From Branchinecta lynchi (taxonomy: Eukaryota > Arthropoda > Branchiopoda > Anostraca > Branchinectidae), in NCBI GenBank assembly GCA_023053575.1, contig JAKZAP010000022.1, positions 16,782,518 to 16,846,517 of the forward strand: 64,000 nt of DNA, written 5' to 3'. The notes beneath the pieces were generated by a model, which made no database searches, was not told where the DNA came from, and saw nothing but the letters and a program-made list of their open reading frames with translations. A program made the position numbers and the translations under genes. Shown one piece after another: positions 1 to 12,500 of the stretch. Every line of letters starts with the position of its first letter. Positions within the stretch are counted from its first letter, which is position 1.

Positions 1-219
1 TTATTTCGGAACGGTTTATTTATCTGTAGGCGCCCCAGAAACCAGCTCGGCTGGTCGTGATATCTACCAGCTAGGGAACTCGGTTCCCTGGCCGCCACAG
101 AAGGATGTAGGGGCACAGTTGGTTGAAGAGGATCAGAAGTGGAAGAATGAAAGGATGGTAGGAAGCGAGAGGCTCTAAACTAGAAAGAAAATGATCAAGC
201 TAATCATATTTAAAGACAA
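1..219 (+). promoter_or_regulatory. Upstream region and probable 5' leader of the SNAP29 gene
   Basis: No coding match is seen before the SNAP29 start. Three short upstream ATG frames are visible: 147-161, 155-178 and 191-223. The last ends in a TGA that overlaps the SNAP29 ATG (ATGA at 220-223). The transcription start is unknown, so it is not certain that all three lie in the mRNA. Confidence 0.4.
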
Positions 220-501
220 ATGACCCTTTACAGCGAGGAGGAAGGCAAGAACACTACCCATGGAGTAAAATCAGTGAGGTCTAATAACCGCAACCCATTC
301 GCAGACAGACCCGAAGAAGTTGATGATGCTGATTTTTTAAAGTCAGCACCACCGAGACCTTGGTCACATTCCAAAGAAGATGACAGACTTGAGTCACTTC
401 TGCAGAAAAAGCGAGAAATAGAAGAAAGGACCTTACAGTCGTCGGTTAAGTCCTTGGGAATTCTACATGAGACAGAGCAAGTTGGCAGTCAGACAGCAGA
501 G
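220..501 (+). CDS. SNAP29: SNAP29 exon 1
   Basis: Encodes residues 1-94, from the ATG to TAE, followed by donor gtgcgt at 502. It contains the NPF motif and the start of the Qb helix (SVKSLGILHETEQVGSQTAE). Confidence 0.93.
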
Positions 502-3500
502 GTGCGTTTTTAGCAAGAAGTGATATTGAAAAAAAAAACTGTCTCTCGAACACTGCTCCGACCGCAAATCCAGTAAATAGCGAGTGGGTGCATATACCCG
601 AGGCCTTGTGTTGGCTACCATAGCATAGGTCTAGGATACTGGACGCTACGGACGTGAGAATAGGCCTACGGAAGTTTTGGTTATAGCGGTAGCGCTCAGT
701 CGAGTCGGGAATTGCAAAATCGGATCAGAGGCGTATTGTGAGAAGGGAGAGAAGGGTGTACTACTACAGAGTAATTTTGTAAGTTCTTGGTTTTTGGGGG
801 TATTAGCTACGAAGGCATGCCTTTCAACTTTCTGTGAACTTTCATCAGGGGCGTCGCAAGGGGGGGGTGCGGGGGGTGCAGCACCCCCCCACCTTTTTGA
901 GATTCGGTAAAATTTTGGGCCGGAGGCCCAAAAGTTTACTAAAATTTTTCGGTATTTTTTCGATTTACGAGAATTCGGTAGTTATACAGAATCCTAAATA
1001 GGCTATCTGTACAAATCTCTTCAGTATAATGATCGGGATTCGGTATAATTGCCAGTATTCGGTAGTTATCACGAATTTGGTGAGAGAATTCACTGAAACC
1101 ATTTGGTAGTTTTTCGATGCCGGAACTATTTGGTATATTTATGGAGATTCCGCAGTTACACAGACTCCTGAATAAGCTATTGGTTCGGAATTATTCGGTG
1201 TCATGATTGGGATTCGGTAATTTATTCAGTATAATTTCTAACTTTGTTCCAGTTTCGACGAAAGTATACCGAATATGAATATTGTTCGGTAGTCTTTCGA
1301 TACCAAAACAATTCGGTATACTAACCGGTATACGATGGTTATACAGAATCCCGAACACGCTATCGGTCTAAACTTATTCGGTATAATAACTGGGATTCGG
1401 TAACTTATTCGTTGTAATTGCCAGGATCCGGAAGTTCTACGAACCTCGAAACTCAGAAGAGGTCGAGTGAAGCACTGGTCGCAGACAAAAGGGATGATCT
1501 GTGATATCATCGATAGTCCTTACTTCTATTTTGGATCCCAAAAACAATATCTAATCATAAATATTTCGAAAATTCCGCCTGCAGCACTTTTCGTAATGTT
1601 CTCTATTTTGTGGAAGGGCATGTCATTTTACGGTTTTAAGCCAGTTTTAGGATTGAGATTTCGAAACATTAAAAGCTAGAATTTGAATGTAAATTAAATT
1701 TGGCAGGAAAAAGCAAAAAAAAAATTTTACCTGCGGCGCTCACTTTATCTTATCATAGGTTGTATATTGACTAGACTACAGTTGCTGCTGCTGCCGGAGA
1801 GTCGCTCCATCCGTTTTCTAGAACTTCTTAAGAGTCTCGGTATTTCATCAACGGAAAATGATACAGTTCGTAAGAGAAGCAGTTAAATTTCAGCCTACAA
1901 AAACAAAAAAATGGATTTCGAAAATTTTCACCTGCGGCGCTCGATTTAATTTTCTATTGGCTATAATAGATAGTAGCTGTTACTGCAATCATACCCGGCA
2001 ACGTATTCTCTATGTGGGCTTCGCCAAAACGCCGCCTAATAGTTGGCTTATCGTCGTTCATGCTGCCTTTTATTGCCACTCTTCCTCCGTAATCGTTTCT
2101 GTTCAATAATTTAAAGCTCGAATTCTTAGTTCTAGGATTCGGTAAGATTTTCGAAAGATTCGGTAAAATTTTGGCTCTGCACCCCCCCCCCCCCCACCGA
2201 AAATGCACTTGCGACGCCCCTGACTTTCATTCTTTCGCTGCAAAACCTGCCGAGATTTTGGGTGTTTCCTATGCAGGCTTCTCTTGGCCAAAAGGTTGTT
2301 TGTACGCAGATTTAATGGTATCCTGTATTGTTCATTTTTTTGTCTCCAAAAACAGGCCAGGAACTGTTTTCTTGTAAAGATAAATATGTTGAAGAAAAAT
2401 ATAAGATTTAAGTCCAACAAATGTTCTTAATAAATAATAACAACTAAACCTGGTAATTGTACTATTGCACTAAAAGGACACTCAGTTATGCCACATACAA
2501 AACAGTTTCTCGCTTTCTCATCAAAACTGCTTTTGTAACGCACTTGCTGTGGTCAATCGGCTGAAGGCTAGTTTCAGAACAGGTCTCAAACGCTTAGGCT
2601 ACCTAAATATCCCAAATCTTTTTAAGGGTAGCCCTTTTCTTGTTTAGGAACTTCTGAGACAGCGTGAACAGTTAGAGAGGACAAACAACAGGTTGGATGA
2701 CATGAATCAACAGCTTCGAGTTTCCGAAAGACATATCCAGAATATAAAAGTGAGTCTGTCTATTTGCCCTGTTAGTTCGGCTGGAGCCTTGGCTTTACTT
2801 TAGTCTCTACAACCGCTGACACTAATATACTACCCCCTGATTTTCTCCCCTCCCGAATTCGTCTTCCTCGTCAAGCTGCCGACCCTGTGCCTCGTTTAGA
2901 GCCGGTGGTAGCTTCGCGAACAAGGTATGCTCAGAGTTTTGTCCCCTCGTTTGTTCGTTTATATAACTCGGAGCGCTTTTGAACGTTAATTTGTTGTTAT
3001 TTGTATTTTATTAATCGTAGTCTAGCATGTTATTGACCATATTTATTATAAGAGGTCTGTATAAATGTCGCAAAATTGTATATAGGCCTACTTGTTGATT
3101 CTTCTGAGATGACGCTATGTTTTGACGTAAAACAACCCATCGGCTTGTCCGTTATCTGTTTTTTAGATTATATTGAATTGAATTGAATTGAACAGAAAGT
3201 CAACCAGGTGACGGTCACACCTGTCACCTGCTTTGAACTGATTTATGGTTTCTGCTTTACCGATTCTGGGAGGATAAATCACCGCGGAGGAATCTGTAAG
3301 CTAATAGCTTGTTCACACGGGGACAAAAATACGCGCATAAACAGCGGCTGGTCTGTTCAGACGACAGATCAGATTTTTGGGGTTGACGGGAGAAATAAAA
3401 AGAAAAAACCTAATTCTGATTGTCATTTTGATGTGTAACAAAATAAATAAAATTGAAACAAAACATCTAGCTAGCGTGTCAAAGTCAAATGTAGTTGTTT

Positions 3501-6500
3501 TATAGTCTTTAGACTAGAAAAATTACACAAATTGAATAGTTACAGATTTCAGTCGACTTTCGCCACCACCTGATGGCAACATCGCAGTGAAACTATAAGG
3601 TGCCCTCGCTCTTCACCAAATACGAGGCGGAGATGAAATCTCCCTTATCTTTCACTACCATCGTCGCAGCGAAAACAAAGCGGAAGTTGAATACACCCTC
3701 GCCCTTCGCCAAAAATGAGGCGGGGTAGAATCGCCCTGTCTTTCGCCATTTTTTTCGCAGCGAAAACTAAGGTTGAAGGGAAATCCGCCATCGCTCTTCA
3801 CTAAACACGATAGCGAACGAGAGATCTCCTTCGCCTTCATATTCGCCATCAATATTCGTCCGCGCTATACTTTCGCCCGCATTTTGCTATCAAAAACTCC
3901 GTTTCGTCCTCAATTCGACATTCGAGGTGTAAAATGGCATTCGACGTGGAGATTTTATGTACGGGGTATGGGGAAATATTCGACTCTGCAATGTCGTATT
4001 ACAGAGATAGGGAGACTGAGGTTCTGTCAGATTATTCGTTCTTGATCACAGGTACTCATAGAATGAGCTAGAAACGAGGCGAGGAAGGGGGGAGGTGATT
4101 CGGGGTGAAACGGATCCGTCGGGTCCAATGATTGTTGAAGCCGGTTTTGTTTAACTAGTGTGAATTTTAATTCGATTTTGGTGCTCGTCTCCGAATACTT
4201 CGGTTATTGGTATATAATTCAAACATACGAGATATTGAGTTTACTGCGGTACGCGTATCTTCGTAACCGCATTCTAGTAAAACTAGTGTTTACTCGGTTC
4301 CTGCCCTGGTTGGGGGCCCAACTAAGCTTAAATACCGATAAGAAATGATATATAAAAGAAAAAATCTGTTCTAGTATTTGAAGCAAAAAATTATCTGGAC
4401 GCAGACTGATATAGGGCGTGTTCTCGTCGTTCCCAGAGGACTCCACTTGAGGAGTCCCCGCGTTTTGCTTGTCCCGCACAATTCACTCCTCGTATTCTCG
4501 CGAGTTGCCAATGACGAGGAATGCTCCGATTATCATCATCATCATCAAAAAGGACTCCCTTCCAGATTCAGAGGTGAATCAATTTTGCTGGTGCTGGTAA
4601 AATGTAAAATTAATTAAAAACAATCAGAATAAGCAAAACCAAAATAAAATGGATCCAGACTAGTTTCGTCAACTGCATATTTTGTTTTCGGACAAAATCT
4701 ATTTTCGAAGCATTCCCCGTGTTCTCGTTTTTTTCCGTACGCGGAGTCCGCGTGGAATGACTCCCTCTATTCTCGCCGTTCCCTTCGGTTCCCCGAGGAG
4801 TCCTCCGGGAACGGCAAGAATACGCCTATAGTAAGAATATTTCTTTTCTTTTAGAGCGTATTTAGTAGTGTCAAGAATTACTTTTCAAAGCCCATCTCTG
4901 CACCAGCACCCGACTCGTCAGTGAAGCCTAGTCAAAGCTCGTCGTCACTCAGGACTGCCATTCCACCTTTAGATGAAAAGAAGCCAGAAACCGAACATCC
5001 AGGTACGACCGAGTCATTGCCGGTCAACTGACTTTATTTTCTCTAACAGATTTTAATAAAAACAATAATAATGTAATGCAAAAATTAGGGCATTAGACTC
5101 TGCAGTTTAGGCTGTCTCACTTTTCATCATAATTTTTAAAGTTTAACCGGAAAGGGCTGAGATGTGAGGATATAGTTACATATCACTTACTCAGTAAAAG
5201 ATGCGTGAAGGCCCGACAAAAATGCGTTACTTCGTTGCCGCGCCATCCACGAATAACCGATGTTCATCTAGTCGAGTTTCCGGGTCAGATTCGTGGTACC
5301 TTTATCCTCTTGTACCTGTATGACTGTGACGGTAAATGAAGGGCTTCGAGTCCATGCTCGTTAGGTTTTGAACGGTAGATGGACATACGCGGCTGCTTTT
5401 GGCGTCGTTGTGGTCAACTACCTTAGACATCAGATTTATTGTCCCTTTTATCTCTTTATGATGTTAAACTGAAACTGTATGATTAAACTGAAACTAAACT
5501 AAGGGTCAACTAGGGCTACTCAAACAAACCGACAAAAGAGTAACGAAAAAAGGGCGGATATCTGGTAGCTCTGGAACGATGAAGGCGTATTCTCGCCGTT
5601 CCTCGAGGACTCCTCGGGGAATCGAAGGGAACGGCGAGAATAGAGGGAGTCACTCCATGCGGACTCCGCGTACAGAAACAGCGAGAACACGGCGAATGCT
5701 TCGAAATTGGATTTTGTTCTAAAAAAAATACGTAGTTGACGAAATTAGTCTGGATCCACTTTTGTTTCAAATTAATTTTACATTGCACCAACACCAGCAA
5801 AAATTGATTCCCCTCCAAATCTGAAAGGGAGTCCTTTTCGATGATGGCGATGATGGGCGGAGCACTCCCCGTCGGTGAGGACTCGCGAGAATACGGGGAG
5901 TGAGTCCCCGGGACAAACAAAAAGGCGGGGACTCCTCGGGGAATCGAAGGGAACGGCGAGAGTAGAGGGAGTCACTTGATGCGGACTCCGCGTACAGAAA
6001 CAGCGAGAACTCGGGGAATCCTTCCAGAATGGATTTTGTTCGAAATAAAAATATGTAGTTAACGAAATTTGTCTGGATATACTTTATTTTTGGTTTTGTT
6101 TATTCTGATTATTTTTAGTTAATTTTATATTGCACCAGCATCATCAAAAATTGATTCCCCTCCGAATCTGAAAGGGGGTAGGTTTGATGATGGTGATGAT
6201 AATCGGAGAATTCCCCGTCCGTGGGGACTCGCAAGAATACGGGGAGTGAGTCCCCGGGACAAACAAAACGCGGTGACTCCTCAAGTGGAGTCCTCGGGGA
6301 ACGGCGAGAATACGCCTTTACGCGGCTATTCGGATATGTCTGAGGTTCTTAGTAGTTCTCGCTGATAGATTGAGCCCTCTTACGCTTATTTTTACGTAAA
6401 CGATGACCAACTGTTGGGAAGACCCTATCTAGCACGCCAATTCCTCCAGTCCAACGTTTATTGTAACGACAACGATTATTTATAGATGTACAGGCAAGTA

Positions 6501-9500
6501 TAAGTGTAGTCCAGAACCCTTAAAATTACAGCAAATCCACTTAAAATATTTAAAGCGATTAGTTGCGTTTTTGTAGATACCATGGCATCTGTTTCCACGG
6601 TAACTGGATCTGCAATTAGTAGTTTTTGCACTTACCCTGGCATCTGATACTAAGTCATCTCAATAGAAAAACTGATATCCAGTCACATCCTTAAGTTCAA
6701 AACTTCTTTCCCACCAATTTGAAAAGAAAAAAAATCCTAGGCTCCATTGCTGGTAACGATGAAAGTGAGATGATCTTTTCAGATACCACTATCAGTTCCC
6801 ACGGTCGAACCGTGATATCTGAATATCAGATACCACGATAACTGCAAAACGCCTTTTCATCGAGGTATCAGATACCATGGTATCTGCAAAAACGCCACTA
6901 TTAGTCTGGTTGAAAGCTGTCTACTGAACTGGTGACAAAGCTATCAAGATGCGTTACTGTTAACTTTACCCAGTACTGCTGTAGATGGCCTTATAAATAG
7001 GAAAAGCGCGGAATATTCAAATAAGGTGAGAAACGGGATTGGACGATTCCCAACACCAACTTGGTTTAGTTCTAACTGTCCGAAGCGAGCAACTGAAATA
7101 GCAGACTGACCACCATTGACATGAGTATGACGATCTGTGAACTGCCAGTTGATGATCGCGAACCACCTGGATGGTTGACGATCTATCGGTTGAAGGACTA
7201 GCCACGTCGGTCAGATGGTTGCCCATAGGCCTGGGCAGTCAGAATTGACATTAATCGGTTCGTGGAAGTCGCGAAAGCAGTAGCTTCGACAGATAGGAGA
7301 TGATACACCATCTATTGGCGGTAAATAATATATTACGAACCTACGAAGTTTTATTTTTTCGCCAACATGTTACTGCAGTAACTTGCAAACCATGTTTGGT
7401 GTTACGTTGTACAGAGTTTTCCAACATCAATAGATAGTATTCTATTTCATATCTGTTGAAGTCTTTTCTTATTAGATAGTATTTTATTTCATATCTGTTG
7501 AAGTCTCTTCTCACAGTACAGCTAATAGTTATGGTGGTAGATAAGTAATGTAAAAGTCGGTCGGGGCAATAAAACAAAATATGCAGGTCACAGACATCTT
7601 TTCGAGGTTTCCTTTATAAACCTTACGGATGGTCACTTCGTTTTTTCACGCTCGTTCCCTTGTCCGCTCAACACTAAAGAAAGGCTATTTAAAATTTAAA
7701 ATAGTCGCCAGCTACCTTTGGTTTCTACCACGCTTTATGTCCGTAATTTGTCTGTCCCACTTAGATCGACAAGGGCCAGAAACCCGGTCGAATCGCGAAT
7801 AGAGACATAAATCTACCATAGCCTTTTGTTGGCGATATTTTGCTCCATTTTGGATTCATTCTCTGATGTCTACAATCCTCTGTACGTTGTGTTTTATTTT
7901 TGCAGCGATGAGGATCAGAGGTCTGTCAACAGATACCGGGTCGGAAAGCATAAACTCGCCTTTATCCGTTGATGACCAGTTGGATCGGAATCTTGGTAAG
8001 GAACCTTTTGGATTTATCTGGATATGTTCCAAACTCCTACCACTGGTCTTACTCCTACCAGGGACTTCATGTATTAGGGGGGGGGGAGGGGGGAGCCCCC
8101 CCCCCCAGTGTGTTCTGTCAGTCGGTAGAAAAAGACCGAGTCGGCGCGCCGCGTTTTTTCGTAAACAGTCGATTTTTTTCTTGGGAACAGTCGATTTTTC
8201 GTCAAAACAGTCGTTTTTCTGAAAAAACAGTCGGTAAAAATGACCAGACAGTCGGTATCACCACCGACTTGCTCCCAACACCAAACATTTTGGCTAGTAA
8301 CGCCTCTGCTAAAAGATACTAGGAGCGTGTTCCACCCTTCTAACAATTGTTACTATTAGTTACTATTTCCGTTCCATCCTCACGAAAGGTTACTACGCTG
8401 ACCGTTCCAACCTTGTCGGAATAGTAACTAATAGTTACTATTTGCTTACCATGCTCGGGAGCATAGTAAGCGTAGTAACTACGCATCTCTGCAACGTGGT
8501 TGGTCGGATTCGCCCCTGGCGTGGGATCCTGCTGGAAAATAGAAAAATCGGTCCAGCCTTGACGGCAAAAAGCCAGAATTCGTGACGTCATGCGTAGTAA
8601 CTACGGTGAGTAGGATGGAACGCGCTCTAGGTGTTCAGTGACTTCGTGAAATTCCCTGTCTGTCAGCGCAACAACTCTCGAAGTGATTGAGATTTTTTGT
8701 TCAAGCTAGGGGTGAGGATACTTGGGTTAAAGCTGAGGTCAGGTTCGTAGATGGGCCGCGTAGCGCTGTATTCAGTGTTGGGGGTTTCAGATTAAGGGGT
8801 GAACAAAATTTTATTCAAAGCTAATTAAAAGTCGATTTAGAGGTAAGAAGACAGGCTGAAACCATATCTGAACCACAGTCGCAGAGTATTGACGAAATGC
8901 CCGCTAATTAACGTAGTGGATAGTCTGGATATAATTAGTAACAGTCTTATGCAACCCCAATGGAAGCAGTATAGTTGAACATCAAAATGTGTTAGTTTGT
9001 CTGTGTAGTACAAGGTACAGTAGATATAGTTTATGTTCCAGCATTTGAACATACATGAATCCTCAAAAAAACTCAACGTCCCTACTATACCGTGGTTAAC
9101 AAGACCAAAGGTGTCGATGGGATCCCAAAAATCTAATATTTGATTCAGCCAATTGGGTCTTGTCTCCGCCAGATCCAGTCTTCGCCGGGCTAATCATCAG
9201 AAAAAAACAAGTTCAGATATACCTCTATAAGCCATATCTATTTTGGCGATACTGACCGAGACTTCCTGCTTTACTTCTGCCAAGTTTCCGGTTTCGCCCC
9301 AGTTCCGAGCAAACTACTAGTCCAGCAAAAAAAGAAAATTCAGAAACAAACCCAGCGTCGAATCCCTATAAAGAACATCTAATCAACTTTGAATAAAAGT
9401 TTGACTTAAAAAAAAAAATACGGTTACAATCGGATTCCGGACTAATTATATGTCCGGGTAAAATATGATTGTCATATACAGACTCAGCCTCTCTTCTTTA

Positions 9501-12500
9501 CCGCTTAATCTGTCATCTAATCAAACTTTAGCTTTTAACAAATTTTCCGGTTTTGTCCGGATTCCGGGCGAACTAATTGCCCGGCGAGAAAATGGTTTTC
9601 ACCATCGTGTTCAGAATGTCTTTTTACCCCTAAATCGAACATTTAATCAACTTCAACTTCATGAAACTTTTACTTTAAACCAGCTTTCCGGTTTTTACCG
9701 GATTCCGGACGAACTACTTGTTCGGCGAGAAATTGATTTTCACCATCGTGTTCAGCATGCCTTCTTACACCATAATCGACGATCACATTAGATGTTTAAA
9801 AATATTGTGTTTGTCCCTTAATTTGAACCCCCACCCCTAAATGTAGGGCTACAGAGCCCATCTACGAACTTGACCTTACCCTTGACACAAACAATCCTCA
9901 CACCAAGTTTCATCAAAATATCTCATTCCCTTCGAGAGTTATAGCGCGCACAGACGGACAACTTTTGCGATGTCATAGGTATCCCTCCACTTACCTTTTG
10001 GGATCCCAAAAATCAGGTCTTGTTTCAGGACTTGAAAACCAAACCAACTGTTTCCGATCGAAAACAACGGAGAACGATCGTAAACAGTTGTTTAATGACA
10101 CTAATAAGACCAAAGGTTTCGATGGGATCCATCTTGGTTGGGTTTCTCAGAGATTACAAACCCGTCTCTTAATTGTTCAGCCTAACGTAGCTCCCTTGGT
10201 TTTGATGACCATCGCCGACAAACTTGCATAGTCGATATTCCTAACCAGTGCTATCATAAGAACTGACAAGCTTCTAATCCTATCCGAGTAAAAAGTGCCA
10301 AACAAGGTGAATGGGGGAATGAGACCGGTGCCCTTGGTGGTGATAAACATTAATAGAAGTTCGGATTCTTGGGAATCTGAAACGGGTTCCGGGATTTTCG
10401 GATGCAACGGTCGAGGACATGGGGTTAATCATTAATATAAGCACGACTGGTCCTTTAATAGGAAACTTGGAGTTGTTAAAGCACAATGCACACTTCTAAT
10501 GCTTTACTTTGTATTAAATGCTTCACAAATAAACATTTCCGACTTCCTTTAGAAGACACTACGAAAATCGGCCGTTTTCTTGTTATCCTTTGTCTTTACC
10601 TCTCTGGCATTTCGGCGATCCAAATCTTAGGAGCTGGGATGTCGTGGCAAGAAATTCAAAACTTCGAGCAATGCTTGATAGAAAAGGATATATTTGAGAT
10701 GTCACCAAAGTCAAGCCGCAGATGCAGTTTACCTGATTGTTCTAGTGTTTCGTCAGAAGTTCCATGGCTTAAAGTGCCTATTAAAAGTTTTTCATTGTGG
10801 AATAGTGTTCTGAAGCTTGATTAGCTTGCTTTATAAAATGTACCAGAATATGGAATAAGCTTATAAAAAATAACATAGCTACAAAGATCATTCAAAAACA
10901 AATAACCTATTCAAATCTGAATTATACAAGCTGATTTATGCATGAACTAAAGATCTACTAAGTATTATAAGAAACATCACCTTTATCTTTGTCGAAGCTA
11001 GTAAACTGAGAATGTACTTGCCCAAAAAATTACGCTTTGAAATATCACAAAATAAAGATCTACTAAATATTATAAGAAACATCACCTTTATCTTTGTCGA
11101 AGCTAGTAAACTGAGAATGTACTTGCCCAAAAAAATTACGCTTTGAAATATCACAGAGAGGAAACTGTTGAAAAAGCTGCTGATCTAGGGTGTAAGCATT
11201 GTTCCTAGGTTGTTACAGAGTGGGACTGGGGTAGTTTGATGTGCCCATTGAACTTTAAGAATTGTCCACAGTATATGTCGCGTGCCTCTAGGGCTAAAAC
11301 TGCAACCGAATGCAAAACCTTGGTGCAATGTGGTTGAGACGGCGTTTAATGGCGCTTCACTTATGCTGCGACAGTAGCCTACGATCAGGATTTCCCGGCC
11401 AGATTGTCTGCACTTTCATCATCAAGTTGAAATTCGGAACGTTTCCGTATGAAATTCATGATGGTGCCGAAATCTGGCAGGAATTTCAGTTCGCGAGCAC
11501 CCGACCGTGATGTTCTGTCCAAGGCATTATTCTGCGAATAGAAGAATAGCGTTTTAACAACCGGATTTTCTGCTCTTTTGGCTTGTTGGACACACGAATT
11601 AGGGCGGCCGGGTCCAATTTCGACACCATCATCACTTCCGTATGGAAAAGTTGAGGTTTTTTCAGCTTTATGATGAAAGTGAAGAAAAATTCGGCGGAGA
11701 AATCCTTATCGTGTGTTCGCACTGTTTCATTGCGAACATAATAAAATCCCAACTTTCCGTATGGAATTGATGATGATGACAACCCTGGTACGAAGTTCCC
11801 ACGCACCCGACCCTGGAAGGCTTTTTGCTGTGAACAAACAATCAGGGTTTCCCGATCGAATTTTCTCAACATTCGTCGTGAAGTAAAAATATTCCAACTT
11901 TTCATATGGGATTGATGATGGTGCTGGCATAAATTCCAGTCCGTGTACTCGATTGTCGCTCGTGAGGAATATTGAAGTGTTTACAGAGAACTGGCTGAAT
12001 AGAACAGTAACTTATTCGGGTCACACTTTCACGGTTACAAAACCAAAATTGGTGAGTAGCCTACTGTCATGCACAAGTTTATCAGTATAACATATACATT
12101 TAAAAGTAAGTACAAATGGTCAGGCTATTTAAAATCTTTGGTATAAAACTATTTTGGTAACGGCTGCGTTTGGCCGCTACTGGTTGGAATACTGGGACCT
12201 TCGTAGAGACTGCTCGCTCTTGCCTTTCCTTTACATTGTTGTATGGGGGAGGGAAAAACTCGTTGTAGATGGGGTGCGAAATAAGTTTTTTTTACAGATC
12301 TCGTGGCATAGTTCAGTCTCCGTTTCTCCAAGGTGTCAATTGTGTACGTGCTTGGTTCTGTTATGCTTTGCGGTTCAGGTGACATGACCGTCCTGAACAG
12401 GTTATGACCTGACGTTTCCCGCTTTTCAGGTGACATGAGCGCTGCACTGTCGCGTCTAAAAGGCCTGGGAGTCGGCTTGCAAGGTGAACTCGATCAGCAA

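Noticed and set aside
8070..8308. Complete hAT element ending in GCCTCTG
   Set aside because: The matching left end and an 8 bp duplication were not found in either copy.
8340..8591. Conserved 83-codon frame (also 33709-33981 and 53286-53507) as a protein gene
   Set aside because: It is the interior of the 305 bp MITE; the diverged copy C lacks it and copy D is frameshifted.
10486..10824. 112-codon ATG frame in SNAP29 intron 4
   Set aside because: No family resemblance, no promoter or splice context; kept only as a note.
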